From NCBI RefSeq assembly GCF_030824435.1, contig NZ_JAVBXS010000012.1, positions 1-53,342 of the forward strand: a DNA stretch of 53,342 bases. Direction: 5' to 3'. A program made the translations under genes and the position numbers. The notes below the pieces were generated by a model that was not told the DNA's origin, did no database searches, and saw only the letters and a program-made list of their open reading frames with translations. Of this stretch, positions 8,689-19,031 are shown one piece after another; within the stretch, counting starts at the first letter, position 1; each line of letters starts with the position of its first letter. The stretch comes from Rheinheimera sp. Lineage in GTDB: Bacteria; Pseudomonadota; Gammaproteobacteria; Enterobacterales; Alteromonadaceae.

Positions 8689-10461
8689 TTGAATATTCCA
8701 GTACGCGAATTTGATGCCGTGGTAATAGGCGCAGGTGGTGCAGGTATGCGCGCCGCTCTGCAAATTACTGAATCAGGTTTAACCTGTGCTTTGTTATCCA
8801 AAGTATTCCCAACCCGTTCTCACACTGTATCTGCGCAAGGTGGTATCACTGTTGCGTTAGGTAACTCTCACCCGGACAACTGGGAATGGCACATGTTTGA
8901 TACCGTCAAAGGTTCCGATTATATCGGTGACCAGGACGCTATTGAATATATGTGTAAAACTGGCCCTGAAGCCATTACTGAACTGGAAAACATGGGCTTA
9001 CCTTTCTCTCGTTTTGAGAACGGCCGTGTTTATCAGCGTCCTTTTGGTGGTCAGTCGAAAAACTTTGGTGGCGAACAGGCCGCCCGTACCGCAGCTGCAG
9101 CAGACCGTACCGGTCATGCTTTATTGCACCTGCTGTACCAACAAAACGTAAAAAACAAAACTCAGGTATTTTCTGAGTGGTATGCACTGGACTTGGTGAA
9201 AAACCAGGACGGCGCCGTGGTAGGTTGTACTGCCATTGAAATCGAAACCGGTGAAATTGTTTATTTTAAATCCCGTGCAGTAGTTCTGGCTACTGGTGGT
9301 GCAGGCCGTATCTTCGCCTCTACCACAAACGCGCACATCAACACCGGTGACGGTGTGGGTATGGCACTGCGTGCCGGTGTGCCGCTGCAGGATATGGAAA
9401 TGTGGCAATTCCACCCGACAGGTATTGCAGGTGCCGGTACCCTGGTAACTGAAGGTTGTCGTGGCGAAGGTGGTTATTTATTAAATAAAGACGGCGAGCG
9501 TTTTATGGAGCGTTATGCACCAAACGCCAAAGACTTAGCGGGTCGTGACGTTGTAGCTCGTTCTATGATGACTGAAATCCGTGAAGGCCGTGGTTGTGAT
9601 GGTCCATGGGGTCCACACATCAAACTGAAACTGGACCACTTAGGTGCTGAAGTTTTAGAAAGCCGTTTACCAGGTGTCTGTGAACTGTCGAAAACATTCG
9701 CTCACGTTGACCCGGTAAAAGAGCCAATTCCGGTAATCCCAACTTGTCACTATATGATGGGCGGTATTCCAACCAACGTTCATGGCCAGGTGATTCATCC
9801 AAAAGCTGACGGTTCTGAAGTTGTAGTGCCTGGTTTATTCGCTTGTGGTGAAATCGCTTGTGTGTCTGTACATGGTGCCAACCGCTTAGGTGGTAACTCC
9901 TTGTTAGACTTAGTTGTATTCGGTCGCGCCACTGGTTTACACCTGGGTGAAGCCCTCTCTGCAACATCTGAATACCGTGCTGCTTCTGACTCGGATCTGC
10001 AAGCTGCTTTAGCCCGTACTCAACGTTGGGAAGACAGCAAGCCAGGTCAGGGTGAAGATCCAGTGCAAATCAAAAAAGACTTACAGCAATGTATGCAACT
10101 GAACTTCTCGGTATTCCGTGAAGGTGCTGCGATGGCTGAAGGTTTAGAGCAGTTAAAAGTTATTCGTGAACGCCTGAAATATGCCCGTCTGGATGACAAG
10201 AGCTCAGACTTTAATACCATGCGTATTGAATGTTTAGAACTGGACAACCTGATGGAAACCGCATTTTCTACTGCAGTTGCAGCCAACTACAGAACAGAAA
10301 GCCGTGGTGCCCACGCTCGTTTTGACTTCCCGGACCGTGACGACGAAAACTGGTTATGCCACAGCGTCTACACGCCAGATACTGAATCAATGTTTAAGCG
10401 TAAAGTGAATATGGAACCTAAGTTCCGTGACGCTTTCCCGCCTAAAGCACGTACGTACTAA
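8689..10461 (+). CDS. sdhA: Succinate dehydrogenase flavoprotein subunit SdhA
   Basis: SdhA oxidises succinate to fumarate with covalently bound FAD. The N-terminus ([13 protein letters not shown]) matches the usual SdhA start, so the TTG at 8689, directly after the sdhD stop, is taken as the start. The FAD motif GAGGAG is at residues 14-19. H45 in SHTVSAQGG is the flavinylation histidine. The [16 protein letters not shown] and [10 protein letters not shown] segments form the active site and FAD contacts. The 590-residue length is normal. Confidence 0.98.
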   Translation: MNIPVREFDAVVIGAGGAGMRAALQITESGLTCALLSKVFPTRSHTVSAQGGITVALGNSHPDNWEWHMFDTVKGSDYIGDQDAIEYMCKTGPEAITELENMGLPFSRFENGRVYQRPFGGQSKNFGGEQAARTAAAADRTGHALLHLLYQQNVKNKTQVFSEWYALDLVKNQDGAVVGCTAIEIETGEIVYFKSRAVVLATGGAGRIFASTTNAHINTGDGVGMALRAGVPLQDMEMWQFHPTGIAGAGTLVTEGCRGEGGYLLNKDGERFMERYAPNAKDLAGRDVVARSMMTEIREGRGCDGPWGPHIKLKLDHLGAEVLESRLPGVCELSKTFAHVDPVKEPIPVIPTCHYMMGGIPTNVHGQVIHPKADGSEVVVPGLFACGEIACVSVHGANRLGGNSLLDLVVFGRATGLHLGEALSATSEYRAASDSDLQAALARTQRWEDSKPGQGEDPVQIKKDLQQCMQLNFSVFREGAAMAEGLEQLKVIRERLKYARLDDKSSDFNTMRIECLELDNLMETAFSTAVAANYRTESRGAHARFDFPDRDDENWLCHSVYTPDTESMFKRKVNMEPKFRDAFPPKARTY

Positions 10462-10473
10462 GAGGGATGCAGA

Positions 10474-11193
10474 ATGAAGAAGTTAGTATTCTCTGTCTAT
10501 CGCTACAACCCTGACGTCGACAAAGCGCCACGGATGCAGGACTATGTTCTGGATAATCCGGAAGGCCGCGACATGATGGTGCTTGACGCGCTATTGAAAT
10601 TAAAAGAACAAGACCCAACCTTATCATTCCGTCGCAGCTGCCGTGAAGGTGTGTGTGGTTCAGACGGTCTGAATATGAACGGCAAAAATGGTTTGGCCTG
10701 CATTACACCTTTATCTGCTTTAGGTAAAGGTAAAGGCGGCAAATTGGTGATCCGTCCGCTGCCGGGCTTACCGGTAGTGCGTGACTTAGTGGTTGATATG
10801 TCTCAGTTTTATACTCAATACGAGAAAGTAAAACCGTACTTAATCAATAACGACTTACCGCCGGCAGGTGAATATCTGCAATCGCCGGAAGAACGAGCTA
10901 AGTTAGACGGTTTATACGAATGTATTCTGTGTGCCTGTTGTTCTACGTCTTGCCCATCGTTCTGGTGGAACCCTGACAAGTTCATTGGCCCTGCTGGTTT
11001 GTTACATGCTTACCGCTTCCTGGCGGATAGCCGTGACACCGCCACAGAACAACGGTTAAACGATTTGGACGACGCTTTCAGCGTATTCCGCTGCCACGGT
11101 ATCATGAACTGTGTCAACGTATGTCCAAAAGGTTTGAACCCGACCAAAGCCATTGGTCAAATCAAATCAATGTTATTAAACCGGGCGCTGTAA
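10474..11193 (+). CDS. sdhB: Succinate dehydrogenase iron-sulfur subunit SdhB
   Basis: SdhB passes electrons from FAD to quinone through [2Fe-2S], [4Fe-4S] and [3Fe-4S] clusters. Cysteine groups are visible at [11 protein letters not shown] (with a later GLAC), [12 protein letters not shown], and [14 protein letters not shown]. The 239-residue length fits. A GC-rich hairpin overlaps its last codons and stop, and a strong terminator lies further downstream before sucA. Confidence 0.98.
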   Translation: MKKLVFSVYRYNPDVDKAPRMQDYVLDNPEGRDMMVLDALLKLKEQDPTLSFRRSCREGVCGSDGLNMNGKNGLACITPLSALGKGKGGKLVIRPLPGLPVVRDLVVDMSQFYTQYEKVKPYLINNDLPPAGEYLQSPEERAKLDGLYECILCACCSTSCPSFWWNPDKFIGPAGLLHAYRFLADSRDTATEQRLNDLDDAFSVFRCHGIMNCVNVCPKGLNPTKAIGQIKSMLLNRAL

Positions 11194-11200
11194 AGCGCCC
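11183..11200 (+). terminator. GC-rich hairpin over the sdhB stop
   Basis: Stem GGGCGCT / AGCGCCC with a 4-nt loop that contains the stop codon. Only a short CTTTC follows, so it is more likely an mRNA-stabilising or attenuating structure than a full terminator. Confidence 0.5.
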
Positions 11201-11263
11201 CTTTCGTAACAACAGTTTTTGACAATTTGTGGCGGACAGCTTGTGAAGTGCCCGCCAACCAGG

Positions 11264-11302
11264 AAAAAATAGCCATCAAACCTGTTCCATGGCTATTTTT
11301 TT
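11264..11302 (+). terminator. Rho-independent terminator between sdhB and sucA
   Basis: Stem AAAAAATAGCCAT / ATGGCTATTTTTT with a 12-nt loop, ending in a T-run. It separates sdhCDAB from sucA, only about 40 bp upstream of the sucA start, so it probably sets partial read-through. Confidence 0.75.
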
Positions 11303-11341
11303 GCTACTTTTTTCCAGGTGCTTCGAGATAAGGGAAAGTAA

Positions 11342-14146
11342 ATGCACGAAGGTGTAATGAAGGCGTGGTTGGAGTCTTCTCATCTTGGCGGTGGCAACAT
11401 GGCCTATGTTGATGAACTCTATGAATCCTACTTAGCTGAACCTACCAGTGTTGGTGATGAATGGCGCGAATTTTTCGCAAAATTACCAAAAATTGATGGT
11501 GTCGAACTGGAATCGCGGCATTCCGATATCCGTCAGCAGTTTGCTGAACTTGCCAAAAATAAACACCGCGAAGTGGTGGTGGCAAATGGCGGTGGTGACA
11601 GCCGTCAGGTGAAAGTTCTGCAACTTATCAATGCTTTCCGTTTCCGTGGCCACCAACATGCCAAACTGGATCCACTGGAACTTTGGAAACGTCCACGTGT
11701 CCGTGATCTGGAGTTGTCATTTCATGATTTAAGCCAGGATGATTTTAACACTGAGTTTAATGTCGGCTCTTTTGTTGCCGGCACTGAAACCATGAAACTC
11801 GGTGAACTGGTAAAAGCGCTGGAGACTACTTATTGTGGTTCTATCGGTGCTGAATATATGCACATAGTGTCTACGGATGAAAAACGTTGGATCCAACAAC
11901 GTTTAGAATCAGTGCGTTCCACACCAAATTATGACAAAGCCACTAAAGCACAGATTCTCAAAGGTCTGGTTGCCGCTGATGGTTTGGAACGTTATTTATC
12001 AGCCAAATTCCCGGGAGCCAAACGTTTTGGTCTGGAAGGCGGCGATGCCATGGTGCCAATGCTCAAAGCCATGATCCACCGTGCCGGTGAACAAGGCGCC
12101 AAAGACTGCATTATTGGTATGGCACACCGCGGTCGTCTGAATACGTTAATTAACGTGCTGGGTAAAAACCCAAGCAAATTGTTTGACGAATTCGCCGGTA
12201 AATATGAAGTGGTTGGTGCCGGTGATGTGAAATACCATATGGGTTTTTCATCAGATTTCGCCACCAAAGGCGGCGATGTACATTTAGCGCTGGCCTTTAA
12301 CCCGTCACATTTAGAAATTGTAAACCCTGTGGTGATGGGCTCAGTGCGTGCCCGTTTAGACCGTCGTGGTTGTACCGATGGTTCTTTGGCTTTGCCTATT
12401 ACTATTCACGGTGACTCTGCTTTTGCCGGTCAGGGTGTGGTAGCTGAAACCTTTAACATCTCTCAGACCCGCGCCTTTAAGGTGGGTGGTTCTATTCGTC
12501 TGGTGATTAACAACCAGGTGGGTTTCACCACTTCAAATCCTGAAGATACCCGTTCTACCGAATATTGTACTGACATCGCTAAAATGGTGCAGGCGCCAAT
12601 TTTCCACGTTAACGGTGACGACCCTGAAGCTGTAGTTTTTGTCGCTCAGCTGGCTGTAGATTACCGCAATACCTTTAAACGTGACGTGGTGATTGACCTG
12701 GTTTGTTACCGTCGTAACGGTCACAACGAAGCCGACGAGCCAAATGCAACTCAGCCTTTGATGTACCAGAAAATCAAAAAACATCCAACGCCGCGTGAGC
12801 TTTATGCAGATAAGCTAATCAAAGCTGGTCAGTTCACCAGCGCTGAAGTGCAGGCAATGGTCGATGACTATCGCAACGCGCTGGATAAAGGCGACTGTGT
12901 GGTTGAAGAATGGAAACCAATGACCGAAGTTGCTGTTGATTGGACACCATTTTTAGGTCATGACTGGACTACAGCTTACGATGCCAGTCTGTCAGTGGCA
13001 GACTTGGTCGCTTTGGGTCAACAAGCCATTAAAGTTCCGGCAGAACACAGCTTGCAACGTCAGGTCGGTAAGGTTTACGAAGACCGCGCTTTAATGCTCA
13101 AAGGCGAGAAGAAGATCGACTGGGGTTTTGCTGAAATTCTGGCATACGCTGCGACAGTAGGTTCAGGCACCCGTATCCGTATTGTCGGTCAGGACTCAGG
13201 CCGTGGTACTTTCTTCCACCGCCATGCAGTACTGCATAATCAAAACGACGCCAGCACTTATACGCCGCTTGAGCATTTAAGTCCTGAGCAGGGCCCATTC
13301 CAGGTTTATGATTCTGCTTTATCTGAAGAAGCAGTACTGGCTTTTGAATACGGTTATGCCACAGCTGAACCGCGCGCTTTAGTGATTTGGGAAGGCCAGT
13401 TTGGCGACTTCGCCAACGGCGCTCAGGTAGTGATTGACCAGTTCTTAAGTTCAGGCGAACAAAAGTGGGGCCGTCTCTGTGGTCTGACATTGTTATTGCC
13501 TCATGGTTATGAAGGTCAGGGTCCGGAGCACTCTTCAGCCCGTTTAGAGCGTTTCCTGCAACTTTGTGCTGATCACAATATGCAGGTAGTGGTTCCGACC
13601 ACACCGGCTCAGGTGTTTAACATGATCCGTCGTCAGATGGTGCGCCCAATGCGCCGTCCGCTGATTGTCATGTCACCAAAGTCCTTGCTGCGTCATCCGC
13701 TGGCAACATCAACTTTGGAAGAGTTGGCATCAGGCCAATTCCACAACGTGATTGGCGAAATTGACGACATCAAAGCCAAAGACGTAAAACGTGTGGTGTT
13801 CTGTAGCGGTAAAGTGTATTTCGACCTGCTGGAAGAGCGCCGTAAACGTGGCCTGAACAACATTGCTATTGTGCGTGTTGAGCAGTTATACCCATTCCCG
13901 CAAGACGAAATGGCCAAAGTGCTGGCGCAATATCAGCACGTGACCGATTTTGTCTGGTGTCAGGAAGAGCCGCAAAACCAGGGTGCCTGGTATTGCAGTC
14001 AGCATAACTTCTGGGCCGCTATTCCAAATGGCGCCCGGTTAACTTATGCCGGCCGTGATGCTTCATCGTCACCAGCTGTGGGTTACCTGTCGGTACACAA
14101 CAAACAGCAACAAGCGCTGATTAATGCCGCGCTGACGCTGGCTTAA
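11342..14146 (+). CDS. sucA: 2-oxoglutarate dehydrogenase E1 component
   Basis: SucA is the thiamine-diphosphate E1 enzyme that decarboxylates 2-oxoglutarate and acylates the lipoyl group of SucB. The 934-residue length is typical. The N-terminal YVDELYESYLAEP segment, GMAHRGRLN, the ThDP pyrophosphate region HGDSAFAGQG, RRNGHNEADEP and the C-terminal SGKVYFDL region are all recognisable. The ATG has an AGGGAAAG Shine-Dalgarno. It is the first gene of sucABCD. Confidence 0.98.
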   Translation: MHEGVMKAWLESSHLGGGNMAYVDELYESYLAEPTSVGDEWREFFAKLPKIDGVELESRHSDIRQQFAELAKNKHREVVVANGGGDSRQVKVLQLINAFRFRGHQHAKLDPLELWKRPRVRDLELSFHDLSQDDFNTEFNVGSFVAGTETMKLGELVKALETTYCGSIGAEYMHIVSTDEKRWIQQRLESVRSTPNYDKATKAQILKGLVAADGLERYLSAKFPGAKRFGLEGGDAMVPMLKAMIHRAGEQGAKDCIIGMAHRGRLNTLINVLGKNPSKLFDEFAGKYEVVGAGDVKYHMGFSSDFATKGGDVHLALAFNPSHLEIVNPVVMGSVRARLDRRGCTDGSLALPITIHGDSAFAGQGVVAETFNISQTRAFKVGGSIRLVINNQVGFTTSNPEDTRSTEYCTDIAKMVQAPIFHVNGDDPEAVVFVAQLAVDYRNTFKRDVVIDLVCYRRNGHNEADEPNATQPLMYQKIKKHPTPRELYADKLIKAGQFTSAEVQAMVDDYRNALDKGDCVVEEWKPMTEVAVDWTPFLGHDWTTAYDASLSVADLVALGQQAIKVPAEHSLQRQVGKVYEDRALMLKGEKKIDWGFAEILAYAATVGSGTRIRIVGQDSGRGTFFHRHAVLHNQNDASTYTPLEHLSPEQGPFQVYDSALSEEAVLAFEYGYATAEPRALVIWEGQFGDFANGAQVVIDQFLSSGEQKWGRLCGLTLLLPHGYEGQGPEHSSARLERFLQLCADHNMQVVVPTTPAQVFNMIRRQMVRPMRRPLIVMSPKSLLRHPLATSTLEELASGQFHNVIGEIDDIKAKDVKRVVFCSGKVYFDLLEERRKRGLNNIAIVRVEQLYPFPQDEMAKVLAQYQHVTDFVWCQEEPQNQGAWYCSQHNFWAAIPNGARLTYAGRDASSSPAVGYLSVHNKQQQALINAALTLA

Positions 14147-14168
14147 GGTTCGTAACCTGATAAACATC

Positions 14169-14189
14169 GCTGCAACCTTGGGTTGCAGC
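14169..14189 (+). terminator. Hairpin between sucA and sucB
   Basis: Perfect 9-bp stem GCTGCAACC / GGTTGCAGC with a 3-nt loop, followed by AAATTTTC. The weak U-tract suggests an attenuator or mRNA-processing element within sucAB, not a full stop. Confidence 0.6.
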
Positions 14190-14280
14190 AAATTTTCTGG
14201 TCAGTGTGGGTTTTCCTATGCTGGCTTTGGCTTTGTAAGACTGAACACAAACGCAGACCAATCTGTAAAAAGGTGACAAA

Positions 14281-15468
14281 GTGGAAATTAAAGTCCCAGT
14301 ACTACCCGAATCCGTTGCTGATGCAACTATTGCTACCTGGCATGTAAAAACAGGTGAAGCCGTCAGCCGCGACCAGGTTCTGGTTGATATCGAAACTGAC
14401 AAAGTTGTTTTAGAAGTTGTGGCACAAGCTGACGGCGTGATGGGCGAAATCGTCCACGCTGAAGGCGCAACAGTGCTGGCAGAGCAGGTGATTGGTCATC
14501 TGAATGCAGGTGCAACAGCAGCTGCTGCGGCTCCGGCAGCAGCACCAGTTGCCGCAGCGGCACCAGCTGCTGATGCTGACGAAGTGTTAACACCTTCAGT
14601 ACGTCGCATGATTGCTGAAAAAGGCTTAGATGCCAGCAAAATCCAGGGTTCTGGTAAAAACGGCCGTGTGACGAAAGAAGACGTGGAAAAATTCCTGTCT
14701 GGCGCAACAGCGGCTCCGGCTGCTAAAGCTGCGCCTGCTGTTGCTGCACCAGTTGCTGTAGCGGGTGACCGTTCACAAAAACGTGTGCCTATGACGCGCC
14801 TGCGCAAAACCATTGCCAACCGTCTGCTGGAAGCCAAAAATTCAACGGCCATGTTAACCACTTTTAACGAAGTGAACATGAAGCCAATTATGGAACTGCG
14901 TAAGCAGTATCAGGACGTGTTTGAGAAAAAACACGGCATCCGTTTAGGTTTTATGTCGTTCTACGTGAAAGCTGTGACTGAAGCGCTGAAACGTTACCCT
15001 GAAGTGAACGCTGCTATTGATGGCGACGATATTGTGTATCACAACTTCTTTGACGTCAGCATTGCAGTATCTACGCCACGTGGTCTGGTTACTCCGGTTC
15101 TGCGCGACTGCGACAAAATGAATCTGGCTGAAATTGAAAAAGCCATCAAAGATTTAGCTATTAAAGGCCGCGACGGTAAACTGTCGATGGACGACCTGAT
15201 GGGTGGCAATTTCACTATCACTAACGGTGGTGTTTTTGGTTCTCTGATGTCAACGCCAATCATCAACCCACCACAATCCGCTATTCTGGGTATGCATAAA
15301 ATCCAGGACCGCGTGATGGTAGTAGATGGCAAGATGGAAATCCTGCCAATGATGTACTTAGCGTTGTCATACGATCACCGTATCATCGATGGTAAAGAAT
15401 CTGTGGGCTTCCTGGTCACAGTAAAAGAATTATTAGAAGATCCAACCCGTATTCTGTTGGATATCTAA
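14281..15468 (+). CDS. sucB: Dihydrolipoyl succinyltransferase E2 component
   Basis: SucB carries the lipoyl group and transfers succinyl to CoA. The N-terminal lipoyl domain has K41 in [10 protein letters not shown]. An Ala/Pro linker follows, then the E1/E3-binding domain (about 103-140, [14 protein letters not shown]) and a second Ala/Pro linker. The catalytic domain ends with H366 and D370 in SYDHRIIDG. The 395-residue length is typical for a single-lipoyl E2. The start is GTG with an AAGGTG Shine-Dalgarno. Confidence 0.98.
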   Translation: MEIKVPVLPESVADATIATWHVKTGEAVSRDQVLVDIETDKVVLEVVAQADGVMGEIVHAEGATVLAEQVIGHLNAGATAAAAAPAAAPVAAAAPAADADEVLTPSVRRMIAEKGLDASKIQGSGKNGRVTKEDVEKFLSGATAAPAAKAAPAVAAPVAVAGDRSQKRVPMTRLRKTIANRLLEAKNSTAMLTTFNEVNMKPIMELRKQYQDVFEKKHGIRLGFMSFYVKAVTEALKRYPEVNAAIDGDDIVYHNFFDVSIAVSTPRGLVTPVLRDCDKMNLAEIEKAIKDLAIKGRDGKLSMDDLMGGNFTITNGGVFGSLMSTPIINPPQSAILGMHKIQDRVMVVDGKMEILPMMYLALSYDHRIIDGKESVGFLVTVKELLEDPTRILLDI

Positions 15469-15481
15469 TATAAGCGAGCGG

Positions 15482-15505
15482 AAAGGCTGCTATTAGCAGC
15501 CTTTT
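15482..15505 (+). terminator. Hairpin between sucB and sucC
   Basis: Stem AAAGGCTGC / GCAGCCTTT with a 5-nt loop, ending in TTTT. The T-run is short, so partial read-through into sucCD is likely. Confidence 0.65.
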
Positions 15506-15597
15506 AAATCATCTGGATATAGCCATAAGGCCATTATCCAATGGGTCTGGCCGCACCGAAAGGGCGGCTACAATCAATAGAAAAACGGAAAGAAGCC

Positions 15598-16764
15598 ATG
15601 AATTTGCACGAATATCAGGCAAAACAGCTTTTTCGCGAATACGGTTTACCTGTATCTGAAGGCTATGCGGAAGAAACTCCACAGGCAGCAGCAGAAGCAG
15701 CAGATCGTATTGGTGGAAACAAGTGGGTAGTGAAAGCTCAGGTTCACGCTGGTGGTCGCGGTAAAGCGGGCGGTGTGAAATTAGTTTCTTCTAAAGAAGA
15801 AATCCGTAACTTTGCTCAAAATTGGTTGGGTAAAAATCTGGTTACGTACCAAACTGACGAAAAAGGTCAGCCTGTCAGCAAGATCCTGGTAGAAACCTGT
15901 ACAGATATCGAAAAAGAACTGTACCTGGGTGCCGTGGTAGACCGTTCAAGCCGTCGCATTGTATTTATGGCGTCGACTGAAGGTGGTGTAGACATCGAGA
16001 AAGTCGCTGAAGAAACACCAGAAAAAATTATTAAGATGGCGGTTGATCCGCTGGTTGGCGCTCAGCCATTCCAGGCGCGTGAAATCGGCTTCAAGCTGGG
16101 CTTAAACGCCACACAAATCAAACAGTTCACCAACATCTATTTGGGCCTCGCCAAGATGTTTGTTGATCTGGACATCGCGCTGATTGAAGTAAACCCGTTG
16201 GTAATTACTTCAGCCGGTAACCTGCATTGCTTAGACGCTAAACTGGTTGCTGACAGCAATGCGCTGTACCGTCAGCCAAAACTGCGTGCTTTCCATGACC
16301 CATCACAAGAAGACGAGCGTGAAGCCCGTGCTGCTCAGTGGGAACTGAACTATGTTGCTTTAGAAGGTAACATCGGTTGTATGGTGAACGGTGCCGGTTT
16401 AGCTATGGGTACTATGGACATCGTGAAATTAAGCGGTGGCCAACCAGCAAACTTCCTGGACGTTGGCGGCGGCGCAACTAAAGAGCGCGTGACCGAAGCA
16501 TTCAAAATCATCCTGTCTGACTCAGCTGTAAAAGCAGTATTCGTCAACATCTTCGGTGGTATCGTTCGTTGCGACATGATCGCTGAAGGTATCATTGGTG
16601 CTGTTGAAGAAGTGGGTGTAAGCGTACCAGTCGTGGTGCGTTTAGAAGGTAACAACGCTGAATTAGGTGCACAGAAGTTGCAAAACTCTGGCCTGAACAT
16701 CATTGCTGCTAACTCATTATCTGAAGCTGCAAAAGCTGTTGTGAAAGCCGCGGAGGGCAAATAA
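15598..16764 (+). CDS. sucC: Succinyl-CoA synthetase (ADP-forming) beta subunit
   Basis: SucC is the ATP-grasp beta subunit of succinyl-CoA synthetase. From the ATG at 15598 the protein has 388 residues and begins [12 protein letters not shown], the standard start. The frame is open to 15541, but the extra residues are not family-like. [15 protein letters not shown] marks the ATP-grasp site, and GGGATKERV and [10 protein letters not shown] follow. The stop overlaps the sucD start by one base (TAATG). Confidence 0.98.
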   Translation: MNLHEYQAKQLFREYGLPVSEGYAEETPQAAAEAADRIGGNKWVVKAQVHAGGRGKAGGVKLVSSKEEIRNFAQNWLGKNLVTYQTDEKGQPVSKILVETCTDIEKELYLGAVVDRSSRRIVFMASTEGGVDIEKVAEETPEKIIKMAVDPLVGAQPFQAREIGFKLGLNATQIKQFTNIYLGLAKMFVDLDIALIEVNPLVITSAGNLHCLDAKLVADSNALYRQPKLRAFHDPSQEDEREARAAQWELNYVALEGNIGCMVNGAGLAMGTMDIVKLSGGQPANFLDVGGGATKERVTEAFKIILSDSAVKAVFVNIFGGIVRCDMIAEGIIGAVEEVGVSVPVVVRLEGNNAELGAQKLQNSGLNIIAANSLSEAAKAVVKAAEGK

Positions 16765-17636
16765 TGTCTATTATCATCAACAAAGACACTAAGGTCATCT
16801 GTCAGGGTTTCACCGGTAGCCAGGGTACTTTCCATTCAACTCAGGCGCTGGAATACGGCACCAAAATGGTTGGTGGTGTAAGCCCGGGTAAAGGCGGCAC
16901 GACGCACATTGGTTTACCAGTGTTCAACACAGTAAAAGAAGCAGTTGAAGCCACTGGCGCAACTGCCACTGTGATTTATGTTCCGGCACCTTTCTGTAAA
17001 GATGCAATCATCGAAGCCGCTGATGCTGGTTTAGAGCTGATTGTATGTATCACTGAAGGTATCCCGACTATCGATATGCTGTTTGCCAAAGAATACGTTG
17101 ACCGTAAAGGCGTACGTATGATTGGTCCAAACTGCCCAGGCGTTATCACGCCAGGCGAATGTAAAATCGGTATCATGCCAGGCCATATCCATAAGCCAGG
17201 TAAAGTAGGTATCGTTTCACGTTCAGGCACTCTGACTTATGAAGCTGTAAAACAAACTACTGACGAAGGTTTCGGCCAGTCTACTTGTGTAGGCATCGGT
17301 GGTGACCCAATCCCAGGTTCTAACTTCATCGACATCCTGAAATTATTCCAGGAAGATCCACAGACTGAAGCCATCATCATGATCGGTGAAATCGGTGGTA
17401 CTGCTGAAGAAGAAGCTGCTGCTTATATCAAAGCTCACGTGACCAAACCTGTCGTGTCTTACATTGCCGGTGTAACTGCACCAGCTGGTAAGCGCATGGG
17501 CCACGCTGGCGCCATCATCTCTGGTGGTAAAGGTACAGCTGATGACAAATTCCGTGCTCTGGAAGACGCTGGTGTGAAAACCGTACGTTCTCTGGCAGAC
17601 ATCGGTAAAGCACTGCGTGAACTGACTGGCTGGTAA
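16764..17636 (+). CDS. sucD: Succinyl-CoA synthetase alpha subunit
   Basis: SucD binds CoA and carries the phosphohistidine of succinyl-CoA synthetase. The N-terminal [12 protein letters not shown] motif binds Co[11 protein letters not shown] follows, and H247 in [12 protein letters not shown] is the phosphorylated histidine. The 290-residue length is normal. It closes sucABCD and is followed by a strong terminator. Confidence 0.98.
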   Translation: MSIIINKDTKVICQGFTGSQGTFHSTQALEYGTKMVGGVSPGKGGTTHIGLPVFNTVKEAVEATGATATVIYVPAPFCKDAIIEAADAGLELIVCITEGIPTIDMLFAKEYVDRKGVRMIGPNCPGVITPGECKIGIMPGHIHKPGKVGIVSRSGTLTYEAVKQTTDEGFGQSTCVGIGGDPIPGSNFIDILKLFQEDPQTEAIIMIGEIGGTAEEEAAAYIKAHVTKPVVSYIAGVTAPAGKRMGHAGAIISGGKGTADDKFRALEDAGVKTVRSLADIGKALRELTGW

Positions 17637-17659
17637 TAGCTTTTTAGTTTTGAGTGTTT

Positions 17660-17688
17660 AAAAAACCCGCCTGATGGCGGGTTTTTTT
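17660..17688 (+). terminator. Rho-independent terminator after sucD
   Basis: Stem CCCGCC / GGCGGG with loop TGAT, A-run before and seven T after. This is the end of the TCA block. The 175 bp that follow hold nothing recognisable. Confidence 0.95.
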
Positions 17689-17863
17689 ATGGATATCGGA
17701 ACTTTGTATTTAAGGTTTGTCCTGAAGATCTGTCGGGCTTGGGCTTTGTATCGCCTCTTGAGCTATAAAGAACCGCAAATAGGCGTTTTTTATGATTTAG
17801 CTGCGAGTTCAAATTAGGATTTCAGGCTTTTATTGCTGCTGGTTTTCTTGCGCTGGAGAATGG

Positions 17864-18109
17864 TTAATTTTGCGGGATAATTGACCCTTCGGCACTTTCA
17901 TCCCCTATATATGCTAATTTACCTGTTGTAGCCCACGAACCTGAGTAGTTTTTGTATTTATATTCTTGGTAAGTACCACTGGATTCGAAAAATACATAAA
18001 ATGCAGTGTACTGTGGAATGTCAGCATCGACTGCCATGTCCCAAATGATCAATTCGAGATAGCCATCTCTGGAGTTTTCAGCCGCAGTGCTCGTCTGGAT
18101 AATCGCTAT
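17864..18109 (-). pseudogene. Open 81-codon stretch in frame after the stop of the preceding gene; gene fragment or small ORF
   Basis: Reading leftward, the 160-residue protein ending at 18110 is followed, in the same frame and with no gap, by 81 further sense codons ending at 17864. The residues look protein-like, with many aromatics (QYTAFYVFFESS, YQEYKYKNYSGSW). There is no ATG or GTG start preceded by a ribosome site; the first possible start is a TTG at 18052 without a Shine-Dalgarno. It may be the 3' end of a once longer gene cut by a TAA, or the remnant of a different gene. I do not recognise the family. Confidence 0.35.
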
Positions 18110-18592
18110 TTATTGATCTTTTTCATCTTTTGGCGCAGCGGAAGCCATATAGTGAGCAGAAAAAACATTCCGTTGTAGCTTGGTGTAATCTAAATAGGCG
18201 TCCATTAAACGATAAACATCCTTCGCTGGTACTCCTAAATAAGCGGCCAATGCATTTTTACGTTCATTCATCATTTCTGAAAGCTGACGTTTTTCAGTGT
18301 CACTTAATTCATTTGCAGCACGCCGAGCACCAATAGTACTGAGATATCTTGGATCTTCATTGAGTGGGCTACCAATCGATGCGTCACCGCTGACCAGTCT
18401 TTCCAGCTGGTGCGCAAAATGCAGATATGATTTGGTATTGGTAAAACCAAAATAACGGGCATGTTCTTTGATGCTTTGAGCGATATCAAACTTCGCGACG
18501 GGTTTTGATTCTTGCTCGTTATTGTTTGCAATGACGTTATTTACAAAAAGCAGCAGCACCAAAGCCATGCCAGATAAAAATATAGTTTTCAC
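18110..18592 (-). CDS. Small secreted protein of unknown function
   Basis: A 160-residue protein with a clear signal peptide (hydrophobic core at residues 5-20, likely cut near VIANN). The mature part is mainly helical, polar and free of cysteine, with segments such as SYLHFAHQLERLV and LSEMMNERKNALAAYLG. The GTG start has an AAAGGA Shine-Dalgarno seven bases upstream, which supports expression. It stands alone on the minus strand between sucD and the accessory block. I do not recognise the family and assign no function. See the following in-frame stretch. Confidence 0.65.
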   Translation of the reverse strand: MKTIFLSGMALVLLLFVNNVIANNNEQESKPVAKFDIAQSIKEHARYFGFTNTKSYLHFAHQLERLVSGDASIGSPLNEDPRYLSTIGARRAANELSDTEKRQLSEMMNERKNALAAYLGVPAKDVYRLMDAYLDYTKLQRNVFSAHYMASAAPKDEKDQ

Positions 18593-18968
18593 AGAACGTT
18601 CCTTTAAGTGTTCGATATCTGTACTGACAAGTCATCATATTGGAAACTAACATCTCGTAATATGCACTGTCAATGGATGTGTTTTGGGTAAGGTTTTCCT
18701 ATAAAAGGCCTGGTGCTTGCACGGTTTCTGCGAACGAAAAATAAGGTGTAGCCATTGTACAGAAGAGCTGTAATGTGCTTTTTATCAGGTGGTTGCCGAT
18801 AGTGAACAGCCGCAACTTTCTGCGATTTCATCATGATTTATACCGTCGCTTAAATACTGCAAGCTGGTTAAGTCTTGATGCTGCCTGCCGAAGTTCTGCA
18901 GTATGCTGTTACATCTTTAAATTGCTCCCTCTCATTTATTTGGCCTATTTAAAACACGACATTTCCGG
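18593..18968. other. Intergenic region without a supported gene
   Basis: About 375 bp between the divergent secreted-protein gene and the accessory block. Its only sizeable plus-strand ORF (18775-18984) has no ribosome site and an implausible composition. No tRNA, riboswitch or terminator was recognised. It probably holds promoters for both directions. Confidence 0.5.
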
Positions 18969-18985
18969 CTTAAGGTTGTTTTAAG
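18969..18985 (+). promoter_or_regulatory. PmrA-box-like direct repeat upstream of the accessory block
   Basis: CTTAAG-GTTGT-TTTAAG: two half-sites matching the published PmrA/BasR-type pattern YTTAAK-N5-YTTAAK at every position. It lies 47 bp before the hemolysin-like gene. A QseB/PmrA-type regulator is encoded 4.7 kb downstream, which makes local regulation plausible but unproven. Confidence 0.55.
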
Positions 18986-19031
18986 TTTCAGCAGCCAGAA
19001 TCACCAACATAATCCGAAGTTGGAGATGATG

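Noticed and set aside
13098-13604. 168-codon ORF antisense to sucA
   Set aside because: Shadow of the strongly coding sucA frame; no start signals or family match.
14363-14879. Long antisense ORFs over the sucB Ala/Pro linkers
   Set aside because: They arise from the biased GC-rich linker codons and carry Gln/Leu or Ala runs with no family.
16350-16835. 161-codon ORF antisense to sucC/sucD
   Set aside because: Mirrors conserved sucC and sucD codons; no independent support.
18775-18984. 69-codon ORF before the accessory block
   Set aside because: No ribosome site, composition unlike neighbours, and it overlaps the regulatory box.
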